Origin: Leptolinea sp. UBA1437
Lineage (GTDB): Bacteria; Chloroflexota; Anaerolineae; Anaerolineales; Anaerolineaceae
Length of the DNA: 11,071 nt
Assembly (NCBI GenBank): GCA_002329625.1
Contig: DCTP01000110.1
Span: forward strand, 1 to 11,071
Direction: 5' to 3'
The notes under the pieces were generated by a model. That model had not been told where the DNA came from. It saw nothing but the letters and a program-made list of their open reading frames with translations, and made no database searches. Shown here one piece after another: positions 1-7,708 of this stretch; within the stretch, counting starts at the first letter, position 1; each line of letters starts with the position of its first letter. A program made the translations under genes and the position numbers.

Positions 1-3000
1 ACATATCGGTTGTTCCATCATATTACAGACCTGCAGCGATTGAATATAAAACCCCGCATGAAGTTTTGTTGAGGTGAAAGAGCCCTCGGATTCATAAATC
101 CTCGCGATAAAAGCTTTTTCAGAATCTTCGCAGGGTTTAACCGTCTCGATGATGACATTTGGTGAGTCGATAGTCAGCAACGGTTCTGAACTGATAGACG
201 TTCCTTTCATTGGGAGCGATGGATAGTTGAAACAATAAGCGGGTAGGATGACCTCTTTTGCACAATAACCGCCGGTGTGAGGGAAATAACCATAGCGAAA
301 ACGATAAACTCCGACGTCCCCGCGTTCATCCGGACGGGTACCGCCTTTAGCCAATGAAAGACCAATCAATCCGTCTCGGACACTGACGCCGTATTTGCAA
401 TCATTCACCACTGTAAAACCGAAAGCGGGTTCGCTGAGATCGACATATTTATGACAGCACACTTCAAATCGCGCCTGCTCAATCGTATTGTTTCGAGTTG
501 TTGCCCGTTTGATATTGCCGAATTGAATGTCAAATGTCGCAAACGGGGCTGAAACGGTCGTATCAAACAATACCTTCAACAGATAATGCGGATCGCGCCA
601 ATCTAATTTAACATCATATTCAATCAAAGGAGATTCCGCATAAAAAATCTGATCAACGTCAATTACTGAATGCCGGCAAATTTTATAACGGGAACGAATT
701 CTTAATTCCACCGCGCCGTTTGAAACAACCTCTCTTGAAATCAGATTTCCTTTTTCCGCTTTCAGTTTTAGCTCATAATCGGCATCGATATCCCAGCCAT
801 CCCATTTTGCCGGAACATCTTCGGCGCTGGCAAAAGTTCCCAACGGGATGCCACGGCATAATTCTCGCTGATTGGATTTATCAATCATCGAACAAATATA
901 TCCGTCTTCATCGAATCGAATCGATGCATATGCCGTTTCTAACCGGTTTCCGTCCAGCAGAAACGGTGAATCGGCGGTCGAAATACCGGACTTAAGATGA
1001 AATGGTGTACGACAAAAAGGCTTTTGCGATAATCCCGAAACTACCAATTTCTTTTCGTTATCCAAATTCACGATTTGCTGTGTTTTCAATTCTCCCTTCG
1101 GATCCGTATACATTTCATCCGTAGGGATCTCAAAGGGGGTTTTGTGCTCAAAACCCAACGGATTAAAAACCGCATCAAAAATTGTTCCGTCTTTGTAAGA
1201 TAACAAAGCCTGATCGGTCATTTCAGTGGCTGCCGCCAAGAGCGAATTCGTTTCGGCAATAGATTGATCATGTGCAACCGCAATACAACTCCCCGGCAAA
1301 ATATCATGAAATTGGTTTTTCAATAAAATTCCCCACAATTGATTTGTCTTCTCAACGGAGGCAGCTCGTCCGGCTTGAATAGCCTGAACGGTTTCAAGCA
1401 GCTCAAGGTTATGAAGCGCCACTTCACTTTTCCGATTATTCTTTTTAATCTGTTGCTTGTTGGTCAATGTTCCCCGATGTAGTTCCAGATAGAGCTCTCC
1501 TTTGTAGCGGGGAAGTTGCGGATATGTTTCTTCAATATGGTTCATAAATGCCGAGACAGAACTGTAATATGTTTTGGGACAACCTTCCAGATTCTCCATT
1601 CGACGCGCTGTTTCAATCATCTCTGCGGTCGGGCCACCTCCGCCGTCCCCATACCCAAAGGCAACCAGCCGTTCGCTGCAATCCTGCTTGTTGATCAATC
1701 CGTCATCGTAATGGATCCCGTTGATTCGTTCCAACAAACCCTGTGGATCCACCCACGTATCCATGACGAATAAATGAGCCAACACCTGACTTTGATCGAT
1801 ACCTTCCCATACAAAAGTGTTGTAAGGGAAACGGTTGGTGTCATTCCAAGCCATTTTCGTGGTCAGAAAATATTTAATCCCAAACCCACGCATGATTTGA
1901 GGAATTGCCGCTGAATATCCAAAAGTATCCGGCAACCAGAAGCAATCGGATAATATGCCGAATTTTTGCAAGGTATATCGTTGCCCCCATAAGAATTGCC
2001 GGATAATCGATTCCCCGCCCGTGATATTACAATCGCATTCGACCCAGACACCCCCGTTCACTTCATATCGTCCGCGTGTGATCATTTCCTTCATTGCGGA
2101 AAAAATCTGAGGATAATTTTGTTCGATCATCTGTGAATGAAGCGAGGCGCTTTGGATAAATCGATATTCTGGATAATATTCCAACATGCTGAGTTGATTG
2201 GCAACGGTTCGAGCATTTTTTCGAATTGTTTCGCTGACCGGCCACAACCAAGCGGTATCCATGTGGGAATGACCGGTTAATGCCGCTATCGGAGCATTTG
2301 TACCATTTTTTGCGGAAAGCGCCGGTTGCATCACTGAACGAGCTTGACGAAGAGAATCGATCCAATCTTCATATTCAGCATTCTCAGGAGAATACAAAAT
2401 CACTCGATGGACTTCTGTTAAAACATTCATGATTTCAGCTCGACGAAAAGATTTTTCATCCAGTATTTCCACCAATTGAATTAATATCCGGAGGTCACAG
2501 ATGAAATCCGCCACATCCTGCACTTTTTCACAAATTTCAATTGGTCCGCAAGGGTACATGAAATCACCTCGTTCGGCTGTTTCGAAAGGCAAACATCCGA
2601 TAACATAATGACCGGCATAAAATTCAATTGCCAATTCAATCGTTTTGGATGGATCAGCATGCTGACAGATAGGACTGCAAAAATGATTCCCATGCCGGGT
2701 TACTACGATTTTGGTTGCAAACGCTCCGCGCGGTTCATTATTAATCCACAACAAACCTTCATATCCACCCAAGGAAGGTTTCACATAAAGCGTTTTCCCA
2801 GCTGATTCAAGCCGTGGTGTATAACAACCTTTAAACCAGCAATTCATCCATTCACCACCCCATTTTTCACCCGGATCAGTGAACAACGCATCATCTGGAA
2901 TTGAGCGATAGTGTTCTCTTGTTTGATAAATTCGATAAGGAAGTCGATCGATCGTTCTGAAAATATATGGTTCAAAAACCGTCAGACACCGTTTCAATTT

Positions 3001-3036
3001 ATAGATCATCTTGGCATTTTGCATTTCATTGAGCAT
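1..3036 (-). CDS. GH38 alpha-mannosidase, cytoplasmic (C-terminus cut by window edge)
   Basis: This frame is open for 1,012 codons to the window edge with no stop. The product is a glycoside hydrolase family 38 alpha-mannosidase, a zinc enzyme that removes alpha-linked mannose by a retaining mechanism. An N-terminal beta domain (about 1-245) precedes the catalytic barrel, which starts with HSHMDTAWLWP (256-266); H258 and D260 match the family zinc ligands. D370 in WLPDTFGYSAAIPQ is the expected nucleophile and third ligand, GYGDGGGGPT holds D464 (possible acid/base), and NQFHDILPGS supplies the fourth ligand H577. The rest is the C-terminal beta-sandwich region. The layout resembles the Ams1-like branch (about 1,000-1,080 residues), so probably only a short tail is missing. 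There is no signal peptide, so it should act on imported sugars. The start at 3036 is supported by GGAGAAG six bases upstream. It is the last visible gene of the transporter operon, 36 bases after the MalG-type permease. Linkage specificity cannot be read from the sequence. Confidence 0.93.
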   Translation of the reverse strand, partial: MLNEMQNAKMIYKLKRCLTVFEPYIFRTIDRLPYRIYQTREHYRSIPDDALFTDPGEKWGGEWMNCWFKGCYTPRLESAGKTLYVKPSLGGYEGLLWINNEPRGAFATKIVVTRHGNHFCSPICQHADPSKTIELAIEFYAGHYVIGCLPFETAERGDFMYPCGPIEICEKVQDVADFICDLRILIQLVEILDEKSFRRAEIMNVLTEVHRVILYSPENAEYEDWIDSLRQARSVMQPALSAKNGTNAPIAALTGHSHMDTAWLWPVSETIRKNARTVANQLSMLEYYPEYRFIQSASLHSQMIEQNYPQIFSAMKEMITRGRYEVNGGVWVECDCNITGGESIIRQFLWGQRYTLQKFGILSDCFWLPDTFGYSAAIPQIMRGFGIKYFLTTKMAWNDTNRFPYNTFVWEGIDQSQVLAHLFVMDTWVDPQGLLERINGIHYDDGLINKQDCSERLVAFGYGDGGGGPTAEMIETARRMENLEGCPKTYYSSVSAFMNHIEETYPQLPRYKGELYLELHRGTLTNKQQIKKNNRKSEVALHNLELLETVQAIQAGRAASVEKTNQLWGILLKNQFHDILPGSCIAVAHDQSIAETNSLLAAATEMTDQALLSYKDGTIFDAVFNPLGFEHKTPFEIPTDEMYTDPKGELKTQQIVNLDNEKKLVVSGLSQKPFCRTPFHLKSGISTADSPFLLDGNRLETAYASIRFDEDGYICSMIDKSNQRELCRGIPLGTFASAEDVPAKWDGWDIDADYELKLKAEKGNLISREVVSNGAVELRIRSRYKICRHSVIDVDQIFYAESPLIEYDVKLDWRDPHYLLKVLFDTTVSAPFATFDIQFGNIKRATTRNNTIEQARFEVCCHKYVDLSEPAFGFTVVNDCKYGVSVRDGLIGLSLAKGGTRPDERGDVGVYRFRYGYFPHTGGYCAKEVILPAYCFNYPSLPMKGTSISSEPLLTIDSPNVIIETVKPCEDSEKAFIARIYESEGSFTSTKLHAGFYIQSLQVCNMMEQPIC

Positions 3037-3072
3037 AAAATTCTTCTCCGAATTTACTGATAAATTCTCCGG

Positions 3073-3918
3073 TCAACCTTTTACCGCCCCGGCTGACAAT
3101 CCTTCCACCATATATTTCTGAGCGAACGAAAATAGGAAAATTGTGGGAATCAGCGCCATAATAGTTCCGGCTGCCATCTCACCCCATTTAATATCATATT
3201 TCAATATCAAAGCGTTCAGTCCCACCGGAATCGTCTTATAAGCATCGACATCGATGAACATCACCGCCATAAATAATTCATTCCATGAATTGATAAAAGC
3301 AAAAATGAAAGTCGCTGCGATCCCGGGAAGCATAATCGGCACGATGACGGAAAATAACGCCCGTAGTCTGCCGCAACCGTCAATTTGGGCAGCCTCCTCA
3401 ATTTCAGAAGGAATCGAAGCGAAGAATCCGCGTAGCGTTACGACGGAAAAAGGAATCATCATATTGGTATAAAGCAGCATTAAAGTCGATAATTTATTAA
3501 TCATCCCAAATTTCGAGAGCATTTGATACAAAGGCGCCAACATGATAAAAGCCGGAATCATCTGTGTCACCAGGAAAAATAACAAGACGGTCCCTCGCCC
3601 TTTAAATTTAAAGCGCGTAATCACATAGCCCGCCAAAATTCCGATAAAAACGGCACATACGGCTGCAACTCCGGAAACGATGAAAGAATTCAACATATAA
3701 CGCGCAAAATTTCCCTTCCAAAGCATTTCCTTATAATTCACAAGAGAAGGAGTTTTCGGAAAATACCTTACCGGAAATGCGTAGATTTCTCCCTGAGAAG
3801 ATTTTAAGGAAGTCATCAGCATCCAAAAAAAAGGAAAGATAACAATAACCAGGTAGATTCCCAGCACAATAAATTTTATAGCTGACAAAAAGCGGCGTTT
3901 TATTTTTCGAGATTTCAT
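3073..3918 (-). CDS. Carbohydrate ABC transporter permease, MalG/CUT1 type
   Basis: Inner-membrane subunit of a CUT1-family sugar importer, 281 residues, a normal length. A basic N-terminus (KSRKIKRR) is followed by about six hydrophobic segments near 13-35, 75-100, 111-131, 143-165, 197-218 and 248-268. The EAA loop that contacts the ATPase is clear at 174-194 (EEAAQIDG, then a conserved proline). The C-terminal GLSAGAVKG is typical of MalG-like permeases. Its Shine-Dalgarno sequence GGAGGA (3931-3926) overlaps the last codons of the upstream permease gene and only 3 bases separate the two genes, so they are probably translationally coupled and form a heterodimer. Substrate cannot be told from the permease; the downstream alpha-mannosidase suggests alpha-mannosides. 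Confidence 0.95.
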   Translation of the reverse strand: MKSRKIKRRFLSAIKFIVLGIYLVIVIFPFFWMLMTSLKSSQGEIYAFPVRYFPKTPSLVNYKEMLWKGNFARYMLNSFIVSGVAAVCAVFIGILAGYVITRFKFKGRGTVLLFFLVTQMIPAFIMLAPLYQMLSKFGMINKLSTLMLLYTNMMIPFSVVTLRGFFASIPSEIEEAAQIDGCGRLRALFSVIVPIMLPGIAATFIFAFINSWNELFMAVMFIDVDAYKTIPVGLNALILKYDIKWGEMAAGTIMALIPTIFLFSFAQKYMVEGLSAGAVKG

Positions 3919-3921
3919 CTT

Positions 3922-4827
3922 TTATTCCTCCAATCTGCCGAATTTAGTTACGGAAAAATAGATGATCGTAAAGACAGTCAAGAATAAAATCACCAATAAT
4001 CCCAGTGCGGAAGCTAACCCGTAATCCAGACTTTGCACTTTTTGCATCATAAAGGAAGTTATGATATGCGAAGATCCGCCCGGTCCTCCCTGCGTCATCG
4101 AATAAATCAAATCCGGAAAATTGAAGATCCAAATGACTCTCATTAATATGGTCAGCAGGATCACCGATTTGATACTCGGAATGGTAATGTTGAAGAATTT
4201 TCCGACGGCATTCGCGCCATCGACTTCAGCAGCTTCATATAATTCTTGCGGAACACCGCGCAAAGCGGCGGTAATCATAATTGTGAAGAACGGAATTCCA
4301 TACCAGATATTGGCGATAATGACTGAAAGTAACGCAGTATCTTTACTCGCCAACCAGGCGATTGGAGAATGGATAATTCCGATCCACAACAAGATATCAT
4401 TAATGACTCCCGAAGTGCCGTTGAACATCCAGCGCCACATGATTCCGATCAAGAATCCCGAAACCGCCCAGGGAAAGAAAATTAATCCCTGATAGACAGA
4501 AGAACCGCGAAATTTTTTACGCAACAATAAAGCCAAAGCAAAACCGATGGTAAATTGGAAAAACAAAGATACAATCACCCAGATCGCAGTATTTTTTAAA
4601 ATAGTATAAAAAATGTTCCCCGGTGTATTTGCGAATAACTTTTGAAAATTCCCCAATCCGATCCATTTAATATTGGTGACATTCATCAAATTGTAGCTTT
4701 GAAATGCCATCAAAGAGCCTTTGATCATCGGATAATAGGTAAAAATAAGTGGTAAGATCAAAGCCGGCAAGAGCATGAAAAAAATAAATCGATTCCTGCT
4801 ATCGGCAAATTTTTGTTTCGTTTTCAT
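3922..4827 (-). CDS. Carbohydrate ABC transporter permease, MalF/UgpA type
   Basis: The partner permease of the same CUT1 sugar importer, 301 residues. Hydrophobic segments lie near 14-34, 76-101, 113-133, 165-188, 220-240 and 272-293. The EAA loop is at about 198-217 (YEAAEVDGANAVG through ITIP), the site where an ATPase subunit docks. MTQGGPGGSS at 244-253 is a signature of this permease branch. It lacks the long P2 periplasmic domain of enterobacterial MalF, so it is closer to UgpA/LacF-like members. The start at 4827 is supported by GGGAGG six bases upstream. It follows the binding-protein gene after 110 bases containing a hairpin, so it may be expressed at a lower level than that gene. 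Confidence 0.95.
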   Translation of the reverse strand: MKTKQKFADSRNRFIFFMLLPALILPLIFTYYPMIKGSLMAFQSYNLMNVTNIKWIGLGNFQKLFANTPGNIFYTILKNTAIWVIVSLFFQFTIGFALALLLRKKFRGSSVYQGLIFFPWAVSGFLIGIMWRWMFNGTSGVINDILLWIGIIHSPIAWLASKDTALLSVIIANIWYGIPFFTIMITAALRGVPQELYEAAEVDGANAVGKFFNITIPSIKSVILLTILMRVIWIFNFPDLIYSMTQGGPGGSSHIITSFMMQKVQSLDYGLASALGLLVILFLTVFTIIYFSVTKFGRLEE

Positions 4828-4850
4828 ATTGAACCTCCCGGCATAAAAGA

Positions 4851-4893
4851 AGGCTGCCTCGGCATTCCTGGTACGAAAGGTGGAAGGCAGCCT
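4851..4893 (-). terminator. Intercistronic hairpin between binding protein and permease genes
   Basis: Arms AGGCTGCCT (4851-4859) and AGGCAGCCT (4885-4893) are perfect 9-bp complements around a 25-base loop, with A/T-rich sequence on both outer sides. In the operon's mRNA (minus strand) the second arm is followed by TCTTTTAT, a short U-rich tail. Such hairpins between a binding-protein gene and its permeases commonly act as a partial terminator or as a 3' end that protects the upstream message, giving an excess of binding protein. The loop is long and the U-tract interrupted, so partial readthrough is more likely than full termination. Confidence 0.7.
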
Positions 4894-4937
4894 CTTTCAT
4901 TTTAACCGAACCGATGTTTATTCCGGATAATTAATTC

Positions 4938-6239
4938 TTACCACTTCTTGCCTTCGTTTTTATAGGCTTCGGTCCAGTAATTATCCAGATAAGCCAATAA
5001 TTCGTCATCGGTTATCTGGTCGGTCAGATAGTTTTGGTACCACTGATCCACTTCGCTGTTGAATTGCGAGAAGGCTTCATACATTTGCGGTTCTGTGGCA
5101 TAACGATAAACATCCGGTTGCTTTGCCATTTCCATATACATAGCAAATTTGCCTTCAGAGAAATAGGGATCCAAATCCGCCGCATTGATATGAATCGGAA
5201 TGGTGGAGTAATTCTTCGCAAAATAGGTATTATTTTCCGAATTAGAAAGGAACAGCAGGAAGTCGGCCGCGATATCGGGATGTTTGGAGAAGGAAGTCAT
5301 TCCCCATCCCCCAAATCCGTTGGGGAATACCGCTTCACCTGACGGGCCAATCGGGAATGGTGCCAAATCCCATTGATCATCAGACATATCCTTCGAACAG
5401 GTGGCAATGACTTCGGGATCCTGAATCAACATAGCGGTCGTACCGCCGACAAATCCCTGCACCATTTCGGAAAAGCCCCAGGCGATAGAGTCTTTTGGTG
5501 AAATATCTTTATAGATACTCTTATAAAAATGGAGCGCCTCCTTCACTTCCGGCAGGGTAAAGATTGTCTTTCCATCACCGTCTTTCAGGAAGTAACCGGC
5601 ATTTGGATCCGCCAATTTATCGACTCCGGTATAAGCCCAGTAGACCGTATCCGCATATTGATAGCCGCGTGTTCCGCCGCGGAATGACCATCCGTACCGG
5701 TTCTTTGAGGGATCCGTCAGCTTTAAACCGGCATCATAAATATCCTGCCAGGTTTTGGGTACATCCAACCCGGCTTCCTTAAACCAATCTTTTCGATAAA
5801 ACAAGCCTCTCTGGTAGAAACCATAGGGAATCAGATAAGCCGTATGTTTGAATTGAGTGATTACCTGGGTAGCCGCGCTGGTCAGGGTGTCTTTTTCATC
5901 CCATTTTTCAAGATAAGGGGCAAGATCAGCGAGCCAGCCGTTCGTTCCAAACTGAGTCAATGTCGAATCCCGAACTTCAACCACATCAACATCGCTCTTA
6001 TTTAACAGCATTTGGGTTATTTTCGCATCTGCCTGTTCCAGAGGAGGTGAAATAATCTCAATTTTTACGCCGGGATTGGCTGCTTCATATTTATCCGCAA
6101 TTTCGCGTAAAATCGCGGTTCTTTCCGGACTGGTGAGTGATTCCACCATGGTGATAGTCACATCTTCGGCATAAGCAACCGCTGCCATCGAAAAAAGCAA
6201 GATGCAGGCTATCAAGGCAATAAACAATTTTCTACTCAT
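4938..6239 (-). CDS. Secreted sugar-binding protein of the ABC importer (extracellular solute-binding family 1)
   Basis: The 433-residue protein is a MalE-like solute-binding protein that should capture the sugar outside the membrane and deliver it to the two downstream permeases. It has a signal peptide: a basic start (MSRK), a hydrophobic core (5-21) and a likely signal peptidase I site after AYA (24|25). The mature part shows family hallmarks: an early TSPERTAILREIADKYEAANPGVKIE segment at about 36-61 (given here as the family-1 N-terminal region), GLFYRKDWFKEAGLDVPKTW near 155-174, FVGGTTAML in the middle, and a late FPNGFGGWGMTSFSK region. The start at 6239 is chosen because GGAGGG lies five bases upstream and the signal peptide follows; the frame stays open upstream to 6398, but that extension crosses the promoter. 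LIAC at 9-12 resembles a lipobox but sits too early in the core. It is the first gene of the operon. The ligand is inferred only from the linked mannosidase. Confidence 0.94.
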   Translation of the reverse strand: MSRKLFIALIACILLFSMAAVAYAEDVTITMVESLTSPERTAILREIADKYEAANPGVKIEIISPPLEQADAKITQMLLNKSDVDVVEVRDSTLTQFGTNGWLADLAPYLEKWDEKDTLTSAATQVITQFKHTAYLIPYGFYQRGLFYRKDWFKEAGLDVPKTWQDIYDAGLKLTDPSKNRYGWSFRGGTRGYQYADTVYWAYTGVDKLADPNAGYFLKDGDGKTIFTLPEVKEALHFYKSIYKDISPKDSIAWGFSEMVQGFVGGTTAMLIQDPEVIATCSKDMSDDQWDLAPFPIGPSGEAVFPNGFGGWGMTSFSKHPDIAADFLLFLSNSENNTYFAKNYSTIPIHINAADLDPYFSEGKFAMYMEMAKQPDVYRYATEPQMYEAFSQFNSEVDQWYQNYLTDQITDDELLAYLDNYWTEAYKNEGKKW

Positions 6240-6272
6240 ATATTCCCTCCATCTTTGATATATAGAAATATT

Positions 6273-6288
6273 AACTTTATGAAACTTT
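6273..6288. promoter_or_regulatory. Possible operator: in-phase direct repeats over the transcription start
   Basis: AACTTT occurs at 6273-6278 and again at 6283-6288, ten bases apart, i.e. one helical turn. The pair lies just downstream of the -10 element, over or next to the expected transcription start (about 6290), where a repressor would block initiation. The regulator is not in the window. Two six-base matches in AT-rich DNA could be chance. Confidence 0.3.
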
Positions 6289-6296
6289 GCAACAAA

Positions 6297-6325
6297 AGTA
6301 TAAAGAATCGGAAGCATTCTGTCAA
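6297..6325 (-). promoter_or_regulatory. Sigma-70-type promoter of the sugar transporter/mannosidase operon
   Basis: On the minus strand a perfect -35 TTGACA (6325-6320) and a near-perfect -10 TATACT (6302-6297) are separated by exactly 17 bases. Transcription would start near 6290, leaving a leader of about 50 bases before the binding-protein start at 6239. No other promoter of this quality was seen upstream of the operon. Confidence 0.8.
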
Positions 6326-6391
6326 TCAATATTTTAGTAATGAAAGTAATTTTCTTCTCTTCGGAACCGAAGATGTGCCCATCCATTGGAA

Positions 6392-6422
6392 TTGACATTT
6401 TCCGATATTGATGATGTAGAAT
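6392..6422 (+). promoter_or_regulatory. Possible promoter of the SDR epimerase gene
   Basis: A perfect -35 TTGACA (6392-6397) is followed 19 bases later by TAGAAT (6417-6422), five of six matches to the -10 consensus; TGTAGA at 17-base spacing is a poorer alternative. The start would be near 6430, about 30 bases before the ATG at 6460. It lies back to back with the operon promoter, the two -35 elements being about 66 bases apart. Confidence 0.45.
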
Positions 6423-6459
6423 TAACTAACACGGTGATTGATTCAAGCAGAAAGAAAAA

Positions 6460-7464
6460 ATGATGGAACCTCAATATTTGATCACGGGTGCCGCCGGACA
6501 CCTCGGTAGCACAATCGTCCGTAAATTAGTCCAAGAAGGGAAAGCCGTAAGGGCATTAATTTTCCCTGGCGACCGGTCGGCTGAGGTTTTACCGGAAGAA
6601 GTCGAACGGGTTTCGGGAGACGTCCGAGAAAAACAATCTTTAGGCACATTTTTCAATAATCCGACCGGAAGACCGCAAATTCTGATTCATTGTGCCGGAA
6701 TTGTTACGATTGCATCTGCTTATAATCAATCGGTTTATGATGTCAATGTAATCGGTACCCAAAATATATTGGAGCTTTCCAAAGAAAATTCGATCAGCCG
6801 AATGATCTATGTCAGCTCGGTACACGCTATTCCCGAACTTCCGAAAGGGCAGACTATGGCGGAAATAACTTCATTCGATCCCGATAAAGTTTTCGGTCTA
6901 TACAGCCGGACAAAAGCCATAGCTACACAACTGGCATTGAATGCCGCAATGGATGGGCTCAATCTTTCAGTAGTTCATCCTTCTGGCATATGTGGTCCTT
7001 ACGATTCCGGTCACGGATATTTAACACAATTATTAATAGATTTCTATAAAGGAAAATTATTTGCAGCGGTAAAAGGAGGATATGATTTCGTCGATGTGCG
7101 CGATGTCGCAAACGGAATTCTAAATTGCGTTGAAAGAGGAAACAGCGGAGAATGTTATATTCTTTCTAATCAATATTATTCCGTTCCACAACTGTTGGAA
7201 CTATTTCATCAAGTCACCGGCAAAAAAGCGGTAAACAGATATCTTCCGATAAGCTTCGCCAAAGCCACGGCACCCTTGGCTGAAAGGTATTATAAACATT
7301 TGAATCAACCGCCGCTCTACACGCCCTATTCTTTGCATGTAATCTCCGCAAATGCTAACTTTTCTCATGAAAAAGCCACCCGTGAGCTCGGCTATACAAC
7401 CAGACCGATGGAGAGAACCGTCGCCGATACGGTTGAATGGTTGAAACAAGCAAATCGAATTTAA
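6460..7464 (+). CDS. NAD(P)-dependent epimerase/dehydratase-like protein (extended SDR)
   Basis: A 334-residue extended short-chain dehydrogenase/reductase. The Rossmann nucleotide-binding glycine motif TGAAGHLG is at 9-16, an acidic residue D54 sits after the third strand, HCAG at 77-80 corresponds to the NNAG-like position, the active-site serines are at 119-120 (YVSSVH), and the catalytic YSRTK is at 148-152. HPSGICGP (173-180) and DFVDVRDVANGI (209-220) are substrate-side motifs found in the dihydroflavonol-reductase/3-beta-HSD-like branch. The exact substrate is not readable. Two ATG codons stand in tandem (6460, 6463), with only a weak AGAAAG purine stretch upstream, so the start is uncertain by one codon. 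It is divergent from the mannoside operon and may share its control region, but a role in mannose metabolism is only a guess from position. Confidence 0.88.
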   Translation: MMEPQYLITGAAGHLGSTIVRKLVQEGKAVRALIFPGDRSAEVLPEEVERVSGDVREKQSLGTFFNNPTGRPQILIHCAGIVTIASAYNQSVYDVNVIGTQNILELSKENSISRMIYVSSVHAIPELPKGQTMAEITSFDPDKVFGLYSRTKAIATQLALNAAMDGLNLSVVHPSGICGPYDSGHGYLTQLLIDFYKGKLFAAVKGGYDFVDVRDVANGILNCVERGNSGECYILSNQYYSVPQLLELFHQVTGKKAVNRYLPISFAKATAPLAERYYKHLNQPPLYTPYSLHVISANANFSHEKATRELGYTTRPMERTVADTVEWLKQANRI

Positions 7465-7517
7465 AGATAGATTCGCAAACCGATCAATTCCGGACTGTTT
7501 AAATGATTCGCTCCGGC

Positions 7518-7549
7518 TATAAACTTGCAGTTAATTCTTCAAGTTTATA
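7518..7549. repeat. Perfect 10-bp inverted repeat upstream of the SatD/DUF3307 pair
   Basis: TATAAACTTG (7518-7527) and CAAGTTTATA (7540-7549) are exact reverse complements around a 12-base spacer, so the arm centres are 22 bases apart, about two helical turns. There is no T-tract after it, so it does not look like a terminator for the epimerase gene. A related half-site CAATTTATA occurs at 7568-7576. It could be an operator for the downstream pair. The rest of the 7465-7708 spacer is AT-rich with no gene that I can support. Confidence 0.55.
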
Positions 7550-7615
7550 AAATAGCAGTAAATCCTACAATTTATAAAAAGTAGATTTTTTCCTATAAGT
7601 TTTCAAAAATAGTAT

Positions 7616-7623
7616 GTTATACT
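7616..7623 (+). promoter_or_regulatory. Extended -10 promoter of the SatD/DUF3307 pair
   Basis: TATACT at 7618-7623 is preceded by TG with one base between (T7615-G7616-T7617), the extended -10 form TGnTATAAT. No good -35 hexamer is present 16-18 bases upstream, which an extended -10 can tolerate. Transcription would start near 7630, giving a leader of about 80 bases before the ATG at 7709. Confidence 0.55.
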
Positions 7624-7708
7624 CTGATTTTAGAGAAGAATGACTGGTATCCCTTTCGAGGATACGGACGGCATTTTTTGTTCAAGCCTTTTCGGAGGGA
7701 AAAATTCG

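Noticed and set aside
2063..2365. 100-residue minus-strand frame inside the mannosidase
   Set aside because: Alternate frame of the intact 1,012-codon mannosidase, with low-complexity unfamiliar sequence.
1..3036. Possible frameshifts or pseudogene in the mannosidase
   Set aside because: Reading the minus strand codon by codon from 3036 to 1 gave no stop, and all catalytic motifs are in one frame.
4121..4492. 123-residue open frame opposite the MalF-type permease
   Set aside because: Antisense to a clear gene, no ribosome site and no recognisable domain; a shadow frame.
6204..6215. LIAC lipobox-like motif in the binding protein signal peptide
   Set aside because: The Cys is at residue 12, too early in the hydrophobic core; a signal peptidase I site after AYA fits better.
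6240..6398. In-frame 53-codon N-terminal extension of the binding protein
   Set aside because: It spans the strong promoter and would bury the signal peptide; the ATG at 6239 has a good GGAGGG site.
7518..7549. Terminator for the epimerase gene
   Set aside because: The inverted repeat is AT-rich with no T-tract after it.
7640..7708. Upstream ATG for the SatD protein (23 extra residues)
   Set aside because: No ribosome site there, the residues are outside the family core, and GGAGGGA precedes the ATG at 7709.
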